From: Cephalothrix spiralis
Taxonomy: Eukaryota > Nemertea > Palaeonemertea > Archinemertea > Cephalotrichidae
NCBI GenBank assembly: GCA_032353305.1
Contig: JAUCNG010094436.1
Span: 1 to 13,932, forward strand
DNA: 13,932 nt
Direction: 5' to 3'
The position numbers and the translations under genes are program-made. Shown piece after piece: positions 9,101 through 13,875 of this stretch; the stretch's first letter is position 1; each line of letters begins with the position of its first letter. The notes under the pieces are model-generated. The model worked only from the letters and a program-made list of their open reading frames with translations. It had not been told where the DNA came from and ran no database searches.

Positions 9101-11957
9101 TTCTCAAGTCAGAGTTATGATTCCAGTCGTTATGCCAGATATCAATTTTGGACGAAATCCCATCGAGAGAGAAAGAAATACAGTCTGGTACTATTATTTC
9201 AGCTATAATTTGCAAGAAAATACTCTCAACAAACTTTGCTAGCGCTTTTGGCGCTTGCGATATATGTATTAGGTTAATTTCATATCAGCTTACATGGTTT
9301 GGGATGAACAGCATACGGATAAATTTCCTGTTTCTCTCCTCAGTGCACCCCCAGTATTTTTCTCTTCAATTTTTTTTAAATTTTCAGACGTTAAAAAGAT
9401 TCGGCTTGTCGACGGAAGTTCGTCAGATGAAGGACGTGTCGAGTTATACGTCAATGGACTTAACGAATGGGGGACTGTCTGTGATGATCTGTTTGATGAT
9501 AAAGATGCAACTGTTCTATGCCGGTGAGTAAACGTTATTGAAAGTCAGCTTTGGTAGCTCAGTAGGTAAATTAGGATACACGAAGGTGCGGGTTCGATTC
9601 CCCCATTAACCTGCTGATTGGTTTTAAAATAATATAGTTGAAAAAAATACATCAATAACTTTTGTTGATTTTGCAGAATTTTCTCTCATTTTTTGACAGA
9701 CTCCAAAATTTTCTTTATTTTTGATAGATCTGCAGAATTTTCTTAATTTTTGACATGATCATAAGTTGGCACATCTATAGACTAATGTAGAGGGGATAGT
9801 TTAGATAAATGTATACTTTTTAAACATAACTTAGATTATATATGATCTCTTTCTCTGTACATAGGCATATCTAATTAATGAGCTAATTTTGTGCCTATTT
9901 GCGGTTTAAAAAAAAATTAATAATCATTTTAAATTAGGTTTTTTATATACACAATTGGGATGGAAAAATTGGCGAGGGCAAAATTGGTACAAACGTTTTT
10001 TGCCCCCAGCCCCACCCAGGGTGTCGGGCAAAAATCCAACCCCCCCCCCCGAGTCAGCATTTTACAAAACCTTTCCAGAAATATATAGTTTATGGGGGTC
10101 AACTAACAGCCGATATGCAAAACAGTTGGGGGCGGGGGGCCTTTTTTTCTACCAATTTTGCCCTCGCCAATTTTTTTCATCCAATTGTATAAATGCAATA
10201 CATTGTATTCCGAAATTTGGTGAAGTTGCAATCATTTTTGTGCAGATTGTATTTTTGATCGTTTTTTCTTCTTCAGACAATTGGGATATGAAACGGGTGT
10301 CGCATATATGCGGGCGCATTTCGGAAGAGGTACCGGTCCAATTCTTTTTGATAGCTTACAATGTACTGGATCTGAAACAAGGGTACAAGATTGTATACAT
10401 GATGGCATTGGCAACCATAATTGTTACCATAGTGAAGATGCTGGAGTGAAATGCAGTGGTGAGTTCATCGTCAATATACAGTGTGTCCCAATATTATGGA
10501 AAACAGTCAGATAACGTCATATTGTAATAATTGCAAAAAATATGACTTTGAGAGCATGGTCTACTCTCACATATAAAATAGATTTGGTGCAGATCGGTTC
10601 ATAGCTATAGGAGCTACGATGATTATCCCGAAAAACCTTTTCCCCGTCATCTTAAATCCCATACTAAAACGAGAGAATGCTATTTTCATTCACTCTAAAA
10701 TTAATCTGGAATATTTTCAGTGAATTTCAATCTTTAATTTTAAAAATCATGAATAGTAATTAAATTGAATAAGAAAAATATTTTAATTTAAAAGTCATAA
10801 AAAAGTCTAATTTCAGAGAGTCTCATTTCTGAGAAAGGACGTTTGTTCGGGGAAATTTAACTTTTCGGTCCTTTGGGGAAATTTATGTAGCTCAGTTGTT
10901 GTTGGACAGATTTGTACCAAATTTATTTGACTTGAAAGAGAAGGTCATGATCTCTCTAGTGATCACTAGCAGCGATGTGGTCAATTCATAATTAAGTCAC
11001 AATATGACGTAATCTGGCTGTTTTCCATAATATTGGGACACCCTGTGTAATGTAACCCGAGATAACAAAATAAGTTGCTTTGACAACATTTTCAAAATTC
11101 ACTTTTTGTAGTTTCAATAACTTTAATTTCTTACCTTTCTATAATGACACCAAAACTATTTTCCAACTCGAAAATCCTAAGATACAGTCATATAGGCATT
11201 TAATTTGTGTGTTGTACAAAACACTTTTAGATTGAAAATATAGAAATGAAAACCGTTCTTTAGCCATTTACAAGATGATGTACGATAATCCTTTTATTTT
11301 TTATATTCAGGTGTTGCTAAGTCCACAACTAAAGCTTCAGTTATACCAACCAAGCCAACGCAGAAAACCACAAAAACTGTTTTTACTAGTAAGACCGATA
11401 AAACTACGAAATACATAGTAACTCCAACTAAAATGCAACCTCAGAAAACAACTTCCAATACAAAACAGACTACAACACCTAAAGCTGTAGCTATACCGGT
11501 AGTCAGTAATAACAATGCTAAAAAATCAGGAACACTAGCTGCTATCTTTATAGTGCTCTTGATAATGGTTGTAGGCGCTGTCGGCGCCTTTTTGTTTTGG
11601 AAATTCAGACTGCAGCCCGCTGCTGCCGCGGCGGCTGGCGGGACAACAGAGGTAGGACGGGAGACACCTATGCAAATTACTAATATTCTTTACGATGTGG
11701 CCCTACAAGAACAGCAACAAAGTTCAGGGTTACCGGGCGCAAATGGGGCCGCGGACTCTTCGCCGATTGCCTTTGAAAATATAACATACCAAGAACACCC
11801 TTATGAATCGGGAGAAACAGCTGTTGAGGATATGTACCAAAATACACCCAGCCGTCCTCCAGGAGGTAGAATGTTGAATACGACGAGCGACACTGCCGGA
11901 CTCGTTTTTAGTGAGGAAATTCCGGATGACGGCGATGGTTTTGAGAGTCATGCATAA
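1..11957 (+). CDS. Multi-SRCR-domain single-pass membrane receptor, 3' part of gene (10 exons)
   Basis: Joined coding exons are 1-115, 1415-1747, 2795-3136, 3637-3790, 4878-5044, 6557-6886, 7737-8069, 9388-9523, 10277-10458 and 11311-11957. All splice sites are GT..AG, and phases match at every junction (phase 1 between domains, phase 2 inside SRCR-4 and SRCR-7), giving an uninterrupted 912-residue frame. Order: partial SRCR-1, SRCR-2 to SRCR-7, Thr/Lys-rich stalk, one transmembrane helix, cytoplasmic tail. This is a type I membrane protein; the signal peptide must lie upstream of the window. SRCR proteins bind polyanions, microbial surfaces or protein partners at the cell surface. Several N-glycosylation sequons are present, including one (NFT) created across the exon 1/exon 2 junction. 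The nearest known architectures are the multi-SRCR scavenger receptors loosely called DMBT1-like in invertebrates; no orthology is claimed. The architecture is well supported, the ligand is unknown. Confidence 0.9.
213..504. repeat. Degenerate ACGGGAAA-rich simple/tandem repeat tract
   Basis: Purine-rich tract built from variants of ACGGGAAAT, ACGGGATGG and AACGGGA, sharply different from the AT-rich DNA around it. The distal part contains a 33-bp unit repeated in tandem (423-455 and 456-488) that differs at one base. Similar GCGGGAA motifs fill the MITE-like element at 12358-12607, so the two may share an origin. No terminal inverted repeats were found around this copy. Confidence 0.75.
787..855. 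repeat. AT-rich AAAATCTC(C/A)T repeat, cluster 1
   Basis: Irregular direct repeats of AAAATCTCCT and AAATCTCATAAAAT. The same motifs recur in the same orientation at 1066-1178, with about 210 bases of unrelated sequence between. Confidence 0.6.
1066..1178. repeat. AT-rich AAAATCTC(C/A)T repeat, cluster 2
   Basis: About six irregular copies of AAAATCTCCT or AAAATCTCAT. It matches the cluster at 787-855. The unit length varies, as in slippage-generated repeats or a decayed transposon end. Confidence 0.6.
1415..1747 (+). CDS. Exon: SRCR-2 (single-exon domain, six Cys)
   Basis: The exon begins after ttttacag and ends at gtgagt, 333 nt, phase 1 on both sides: a self-contained 111-residue module. 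Six cysteines sit in GRVC, VVC, VQC, SQC, GNC and YLC. The two extra cysteines of group B domains (C1 and C4) are absent; the C4 place is Tyr in QGY. The usual GxWGTVC is altered to LGIKGRVC, a variant shared with SRCR-5, as are the YxHSxxS stretch after the third strand and the LCYN ending. A His/Ser/Tyr-rich loop lies mid-domain. NCS is a possible glycosylation sequon. The TTG-initiated frame that starts at 1393 is only the exon read back into the intron. Confidence 0.9.
2294..2428 (+). pseudogene. Possible fossil coding fragment (44 codons)
   Basis: Between in-frame TGA (2291) and TAA (2426) one frame reads 44 codons of protein-like composition, including [18 protein letters not shown] and [14 protein letters not shown]. 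The local GC is higher than in the rest of the intron. There is no ATG and no recognised family. It could be the decayed end of a transposon reading frame, or chance. Confidence 0.2.
2462..2476. repeat. (AT)n microsatellite
   Basis: Uninterrupted alternating A/T run of 15 bases inside intron 2. Confidence 0.8.
2795..3136 (+). CDS. Exon: SRCR-3 (single-exon domain, six Cys)
   Basis: 342 nt between tttttacag and gtaaga, phase 1 on both sides, 114 residues including the split boundary codon. It opens with YRLVGG and GRVEI and has WGTVC, the canonical SRCR core. Cysteines: TVC, VFC, VFC, HAC, RYC, VFC. The loop between the LxxC-type cysteine and the next is long (17 residues), and the end reads [14 protein letters not shown]; both details resemble SRCR-6, as does the GTG motif before the beta strand leading to the fourth cysteine. 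NGT and NSS sequons are present. Instead of the acidic pair after the WGTVC cysteine it has GIFW, so a complete cation site is unlikely. Confidence 0.9.
3137..3636 (+). other. Intron 3 (phase 1)
   Basis: Donor gtaaga at 3137, acceptor ttttttccag ending at 3636. It contains two exact copies of AAATCCTGGAAAA 48 bases apart (3490-3502 and 3538-3550) next to TCATGGAAAG and AAGTCATG, an interspersed-repeat-like patch. Nothing coding is seen. Confidence 0.8.
3637..3790 (+). CDS. Exon: N-terminal half of SRCR-4
   Basis: 154 nt from acceptor ttccag to donor gtaacc; enters in phase 1 and leaves in phase 2 within an Arg codon (AG|G). It encodes [10 protein letters not shown], then [27 protein letters not shown] and ELGYKYG. 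These are the first two group A cysteines plus the WGTVC core. The DDxDA(S/T)V(I/L)C signature is shared only with SRCR-7. The exon stops after AVP plus the split Arg, 13 residues past the second cysteine. Joined with 4878-5044, the spacing from that cysteine to the next matches SRCR-7 exactly, which supports both splice choices. Confidence 0.88.
3863..3936 (+). mobile_element. tRNA-derived SINE head (class I tRNA spacing)
   Basis: Pol III A box TAGCTCAGTAGG at 3870-3881 and B box TGTTCGAACCC at 3915-3925, 45 bases from start to start as in ordinary tRNAs. The acceptor and T-stem arms do not pair (several mismatches), so this is not a functional tRNA gene. It is most simply the head of a tRNA-derived SINE; the extent of its 3' body is not clear. 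Confidence 0.68.
4348..4440. repeat. 17-bp minisatellite, GGGGCCGAAAATGTACT
   Basis: Three near-identical 17-bp units (4348-4364, 4365-4381, 4382-4398) differ by A/G at one position, followed by two or three decayed units up to about 4440. The minus strand is open through it, giving a repetitive FGPSTFSAP-type peptide that is a by-product of the repeat. Confidence 0.85.
4668..4688. repeat. Short perfect inverted repeat
   Basis: TTAAGGACA, three-base spacer, TGTCCTTAA: nine-base arms in intron 4. It could be the end of a decayed element; no function is claimed. Confidence 0.5.
4878..5044 (+). CDS. Exon: C-terminal half of SRCR-4
   Basis: 167 nt from acceptor ttatcag to donor gtaaac; enters in phase 2 (completing AGG, Arg) and leaves in phase 1. 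It reads [28 protein letters not shown], then SKC and AYC, providing the last four group A cysteines. NTS is a glycosylation sequon. The whole domain (3637-3790 plus this exon) is 321 nt, 107 codons. The usual DAxVxC ending is weakened to QAGAYC. An in-frame GTG at 4894 is internal and not a start. Confidence 0.88.
5809..5831. repeat. Short inverted repeat
   Basis: AAAGGGCT, seven-base loop, AGCCCTTT within intron 5. A potential hairpin with no known role. Confidence 0.5.
6238..6256. repeat. 19-base near-perfect palindrome
   Basis: AGCAAGTTT-T-AAACTTGCT in intron 5, nine-base arms around a single T. It lies near a CTCGCGTCTTCGGCGCTCGC patch and may belong to a decayed mobile element. Confidence 0.5.
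6557..6886 (+). CDS. Exon: SRCR-5 (single-exon domain, six Cys)
   Basis: 330 nt from acceptor tatttcag to donor gtacgt, phase 1 on both sides, about 110 residues. Cysteines: RIC, VFC, LTC, DKC, YTC, VLC. Like SRCR-2 it lacks the WGTV motif (FGVLGRIC instead), carries YQHSF where SRCR-2 has YSHSH, and ends LCYN; this pairs the two domains. Sequons NLT, NYT and NST cluster near the C-terminal end, so this domain is probably heavily glycosylated. DVQQSNVFC replaces the usual DxxDAxVxC, removing acidic residues of the cation site. Confidence 0.9.
6887..7736 (+). other. Intron 6 (phase 1)
   Basis: Donor gtacgt at 6887, acceptor ttattacag ending at 7736. It has a hairpin AAAGAGC-TAAT-GCTCTTT (7030-7047) and a minisatellite (7541-7687) that ends about 50 bases before the acceptor and so covers the likely branch-point region. 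Nothing coding is seen. Confidence 0.8.
7541..7687. repeat. Minisatellite with 23-bp units followed by 20-bp units
   Basis: After an 18-base partial copy, three 23-bp units (7559-7581, 7582-7604, 7605-7627; type ATTCAAGATTTATCATAGT + CCCT) are followed by three 20-bp units (7628-7647, 7648-7667, 7668-7687; type ATTCATGATTTATAGTCCCT). The short unit equals the long one minus three bases (TCA), so a deletion variant was amplified. Confidence 0.85.
7737..8069 (+). CDS. Exon: SRCR-6 (single-exon domain, six Cys)
   Basis: 333 nt from acceptor ttattacag to donor gtaaga, phase 1 on both sides, 111 residues. It is the most canonical single-exon domain: [53 protein letters not shown]. The C4 position is Tyr (LGY), so it is group A-like. 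The C6-C7 loop is long (13 residues), and [14 protein letters not shown] mirrors [14 protein letters not shown] of SRCR-3. After WGTVC it has DWGW rather than the Asp-Asp pair of metal-binding SRCR domains. No glycosylation sequon is visible. Confidence 0.92.
8070..9387 (+). other. Intron 7 (phase 1)
   Basis: Donor gtaaga at 8070, acceptor aaattttcag ending at 9387. It holds a minus-strand tRNA-derived SINE head (8996-9083) whose body would run toward lower coordinates, perhaps over several hundred bases with GC-richer sequence around 8740-8960. A GCTAGCGCTTTTGGCGCTTG patch lies near 9240. No coding region is supported. Confidence 0.8.
8996..9083 (-). mobile_element. tRNA-derived SINE head (class II spacing), minus strand
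   Basis: On the minus strand the A box TAGCTCAGTAGG lies at 9076-9065 and a B box GGTTCGAATAC at 9016-9006. The 60-base start-to-start spacing fits a class II (Leu/Ser-type) tRNA with a long variable arm. Downstream minus-strand sequence is unlike a tRNA end, so a SINE is more likely than a tRNA gene. The 3' end was not located. Confidence 0.68.
9388..9523 (+). CDS. Exon: N-terminal half of SRCR-7
   Basis: 136 nt from acceptor aaattttcag to a strong donor gtgagt; enters in phase 1 and leaves in phase 2 within an Arg codon (CG|A). It encodes [36 protein letters not shown]. This is the only complete domain with Asp-Asp right after the WGTVC cysteine, the acidic pair of cation-binding SRCR domains. 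The exon ends one residue after the second cysteine (VLCR), 12 codons earlier than the split in SRCR-4. The joined domain is 318 nt, 106 codons. Confidence 0.9.
9548..9612 (+). mobile_element. tRNA-derived SINE head (shortened)
   Basis: A box TAGCTCAGTAGG at 9555-9566 and a perfect-consensus B box GGTTCGATTCC at 9591-9601. Start-to-start spacing is only 36 bases, too short for a tRNA, so the anticodon region is reduced. It starts about 25 bases after the 5' splice site of intron 8, in the same orientation as the gene. Confidence 0.65.
9672..9760. repeat. About 30-bp tandem repeat, three copies
   Basis: Units 9672-9701, 9702-9730 and 9731-9760 follow TGCAGAATTTTCTTAATTTT then TGACATGATC, with several mismatches in the middle copy. 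Confidence 0.7.
9951..10188. mobile_element. MITE-like element with 39-bp terminal inverted repeats
   Basis: The 39-bp arms at 9951-9989 and 10150-10188 are inverted copies with a few mismatches confined to one 5-6 base patch; the inner part (ATTGGCGAGGGCAAAATTGG) is identical in both. The 160-bp core has an 11-C run, G-rich tracts and no coding frame of its own. Flanks are AT-rich (TATAC on the left, ATAAA on the right), so the target duplication is unclear. It is a non-autonomous DNA transposon candidate. Confidence 0.82.
10277..10458 (+). CDS. Exon: C-terminal half of SRCR-7
   Basis: 182 nt from acceptor ttcttcag to donor gtgagt; enters in phase 2 (completing CGA, Arg) and leaves in phase 1. 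It reads [50 protein letters not shown]: a textbook second half of an SRCR domain. With the Asp-Asp of 9388-9523 and the Glu of GSE, the acidic residues used by cation-binding SRCR domains are all present. No glycosylation sequon is seen in this half. This is the membrane-proximal domain. If the following intron were retained, the frame would continue 18 residues to a TAA at 10512. Confidence 0.91.
10459..11310 (+). other. Intron 9 (phase 1), mostly a MITE-like element
   Basis: Donor gtgagt at 10459, acceptor atattcag ending at 11310. About two thirds is the inverted-repeat element 10477-11047, which begins only 18 bases after the 5' splice site. The remaining 3' part is AT-rich with no recognisable feature. 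Confidence 0.85.
10477..11047. mobile_element. Mariner-like MITE with 49-bp terminal inverted repeats and TA target duplication
   Basis: The 49-bp arms at 10477-10525 and 10999-11047 are inverted copies with about four mismatches. The outer end reads ACAG(T/G)GTGTCCCAATATTA. A TA dinucleotide flanks each end (10475-10476 and 11048-11049), as expected for Tc1/mariner-type insertion, and the ACAGGGTGTCCC end is of the kind seen in mariner-like elements. The 571-bp length and lack of a transposase frame make it non-autonomous. The high arm identity suggests a fairly recent insertion. Confidence 0.88.
11311..11957 (+). CDS. Terminal exon: Thr/Lys-rich stalk, transmembrane helix, tyrosine-bearing cytoplasmic tail
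   Basis: Enters in phase 1 after atattcag and reads to TAA at 11955-11957. About 73 codons (11313-11531) form a Thr/Lys/Pro-rich stalk ([25 protein letters not shown]), probably O-glycosylated. 11532-11600 encode a 23-residue hydrophobic helix from [10 protein letters not shown] to GAFLFW, followed by KFR, a positive stop-transfer signal. The tail starts with a six-Ala run. It carries NILYDV (Tyr at 11691), FENITY (Tyr at 11787; FxNxxY resembles PTB-binding and FxNPxY internalisation signals), HPYESG, and MYQNT (Tyr at 11835; YxN fits Grb2-type SH2 binding). The ATG at 11433 is internal. Endocytic and signalling roles are inferred from these motifs only. Confidence 0.92.
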
Positions 11958-12357
11958 ATATATGTAAAAATAACATGTGAACTATAGTATTAGGTTTTAT
12001 ATATTAATTTTATAAGCTTAAGAATAATTATATAATTTGAATATTTTTATACATTTTATGCAAATAATAACAAGCCTGATATTTTCAACGTAGCATGAAC
12101 CAAAGATAAAATAATATAAACTTTATTTATAAGTACACGAGACCGAACGTCCGATTCTATTTATTACTCTTTATATCATTCAAATTGCTGTTTCGAGTAG
12201 TACCGTTAGTCCGCGCGGTTAAAAATGTCAGGCCATGAAAAAATATTTTCCACGAACTTGGATTGTTTTGAAAACCATGAAAATTACTTTCCACACTAAA
12301 AACATGGATGGATATCTGCAGTTTACACAAATACAATCTGCACATTATTTTAAAGCC

Positions 12358-12607
12358 TTATAAGAGGGTCTAAAGGAGTATAGCGGGAAAAGGGCCAAAA
12401 ATTGCTAACGGGAACGGAAAAATTAAAATGGTTAACGTTGGCGGGAAGCGGGAAAAGAAGATACAAATCATATAGAGTATTTTATTACTCGATAACCGAT
12501 ATTTTGGCGTCTATAGCGGAAGACATTTATGCTCAGTGGAGCGGGAAACTCATTATTTTTTATCGGGAAGCGGGAAACGTAATCCCCCCCTTTAGACCTT
12601 CTTATAA
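12358..12607. mobile_element. MITE-like element with 19-bp inverted ends and GCGGGAA-rich core
   Basis: The left end TTATAAGAGGGTCTAAAGG (12358-12376) and right end CCTTTAGACCTTCTTATAA (12589-12607) are inverted copies with one mismatch. The outermost TTATAA is itself a palindrome and appears at both ends, so it may be all or part of the target duplication. The 212-bp core holds many GCGGGAA(A) and ACGGGAA motifs like those at 213-504. No transposase frame fits. Confidence 0.8.
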
Positions 12608-13177
12608 TTGATAGATGATGTCAAAAAAATGAATGGAACACTGTTAAAGGTTTTCGTTTAATTAATGTGTCGGTTATAATTACATACATGTACGTTCAAT
12701 CTGTTGAATCTCATTTCTTATTCTTATTGGTACCCAGTTACCCGAAACTTCCTCTATGCTATGTTTCTAAGTGCGTGCGAATTGAGAATACATATGTGTA
12801 TTTCAAGCTGTAAATAATTATTATAATATTTTAAATTTTTTAGTATTGATAAATGCTGTCTTATAAGTATTATTTGTTGAAATGAAATGATTTAAAATTT
12901 TGAATATTTTATGTTACATGTAGCTTGCCATTTTTTCACAATTATATCCGTCCTCCTACTGAAATAATGCATTCCTATACTATATAGTATACTTTTCTAA
13001 TTCTAGTCCTTAGAAAATATTTACATTTGGTGTAAAAGTTTTTTCTCATGTATGTAGAAATAGCGATTATTTTGGCGATTTTATTATAAAAAAATTCTAG
13101 TGTGCCTAAGCTATAGAGTTTTGAGTTCCCGCTAAATTTAAATTGTATGAAATTTGTTTGGTTAACTCATTCTATTA

Positions 13178-13183
13178 AATAAA
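13178..13183 (+). promoter_or_regulatory. Candidate polyadenylation signal AATAAA
   Basis: Canonical hexamer on the gene strand about 1.2 kb after the stop codon. It competes with the one at 13426. Confidence 0.4.
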
Positions 13184-13364
13184 ATTAACTCTAAATAATT
13201 TTATGGATTTTTCACATTGCTGGTTATAATTAAGGATCGATTTCTTTTTCTTTGAGGGCCTAAAATACTACGAACAATTTTATACTTTTCGATTAGTGTC
13301 ATTAATTATCAGCTGTGTGTCTGATTTAAATCAATGTTTCAAGTTGAAGTCTGTAAACAGTGTG

Positions 13365-13374
13365 ATACCGGTAT
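13365..13374. repeat. Short palindrome ATACCGGTAT
   Basis: Ten-base perfect palindrome followed seven bases later by a near copy (ATACCGGGTAT). No function assigned. Confidence 0.35.
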
Positions 13375-13425
13375 ATGAATACCGGGTATGTACTTTTGTA
13401 TTATTTTATAATATATTATATTGTA

Positions 13426-13431
13426 AATAAA
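13426..13431 (+). promoter_or_regulatory. Candidate polyadenylation signal AATAAA
   Basis: Canonical hexamer in TGTAAATAAAAC, with T-rich and GT-containing sequence 60-120 bases further on. The best placed of the visible signals, but its use is unproven. Confidence 0.45.
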
Positions 13432-13639
13432 ACTGATTCATAACAAATAATATGCTTTTTAGATCATAGACCAACTTCCAGTCTCGCATAGTGCAACAAG
13501 TTCAAAGTTGGTCCCTGGTGATAACTTATGATGTCTTGTTTATTTTTACTGAGAATTTGGAGGCGAAAACTTTATGCCTATTCGTTATAAAGCCTTTATT
13601 AAAAAGACGAGTGCCCGAGGGGAATATATCTTGACATGC

Positions 13640-13875
13640 TTTTTTTAGTGTACGAGATTTTTTGATTTTCAAGATTTTTGGGGAATTTTTTTAGAGATTT
13701 TTTGATTTTTTAGTGGATATTTTGATTTTTTTATGGAATTTTTTTTAATCTCAGGATTTTTTTAGGGATTTAATTTTAATTTTTGATTGTGTGTTTTTTA
13801 ATGGATATTTTTAATTTTTTAAAACTCTCATGATTTTTTTTATATGTTTGGGTTGTTTTTTTTTGGAGATTTTTT
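13640..13875. repeat. T-rich degenerate GAGATTTTTTGATTTTT repeat
   Basis: Irregular repeats of GATTTTTTGATTTT, GGAATTTTTTT and GGATATTTT. In reverse complement they loosely resemble the AAAATCTCC repeats of intron 1. A 14-base palindrome GAGATTTAAATCTC (13890-13903) and CTCGCGAG (13914-13921) follow directly, suggesting the edge of a mobile or satellite element cut by the window end. Confidence 0.5.

Larger units (their letters stand above)
9524..10276 (+). other. Intron 8 (phase 2, inside SRCR-7)
   Basis: Donor gtgagt at 9524, acceptor ttcttcag ending at 10276. It is almost fully explained by repeats: a SINE head (9548-9612), a three-copy 30-bp repeat (9672-9760) and an inverted-repeat element (9951-10188) ending about 90 bases before the acceptor. 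A frame open from 9955 through the next exon is out of the SRCR frame and starts inside the element. Confidence 0.82.
11958..13450 (+). other. 3' untranslated and downstream region
   Basis: AT-rich sequence after the stop. If the polyadenylation signal at 13426 is used, the 3' UTR is about 1.5 kb and includes the MITE-like element 12358-12607; an AATATA variant at 12113-12118 could give a short UTR of about 180 bases. An inverted repeat GACCAACTT (13469-13477) / AAGTTGGTC (13505-13513) lies just past the last signal. No further coding region is seen. Confidence 0.6.

Noticed and set aside
9548-9612. tRNA gene
   Set aside because: The A-to-B spacing of 36 bases leaves no room for a normal anticodon arm.
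9955-10449. 164-residue Pro-rich protein
   Set aside because: The frame begins inside a MITE-like element, passes through its poly-C core and an intron end, and overlaps the SRCR-7 exon in a different frame.
11682-11846. Classical ITIM in the cytoplasmic tail
   Set aside because: Neither ILYDVA nor ITYQEH nor DMYQNT has the required aliphatic residue at +3.
11433-11957. Independent gene starting at ATG 11433
   Set aside because: The frame is open upstream to the acceptor at 11310 in the correct phase, and the stalk sequence continues across the ATG, which is an internal Met.
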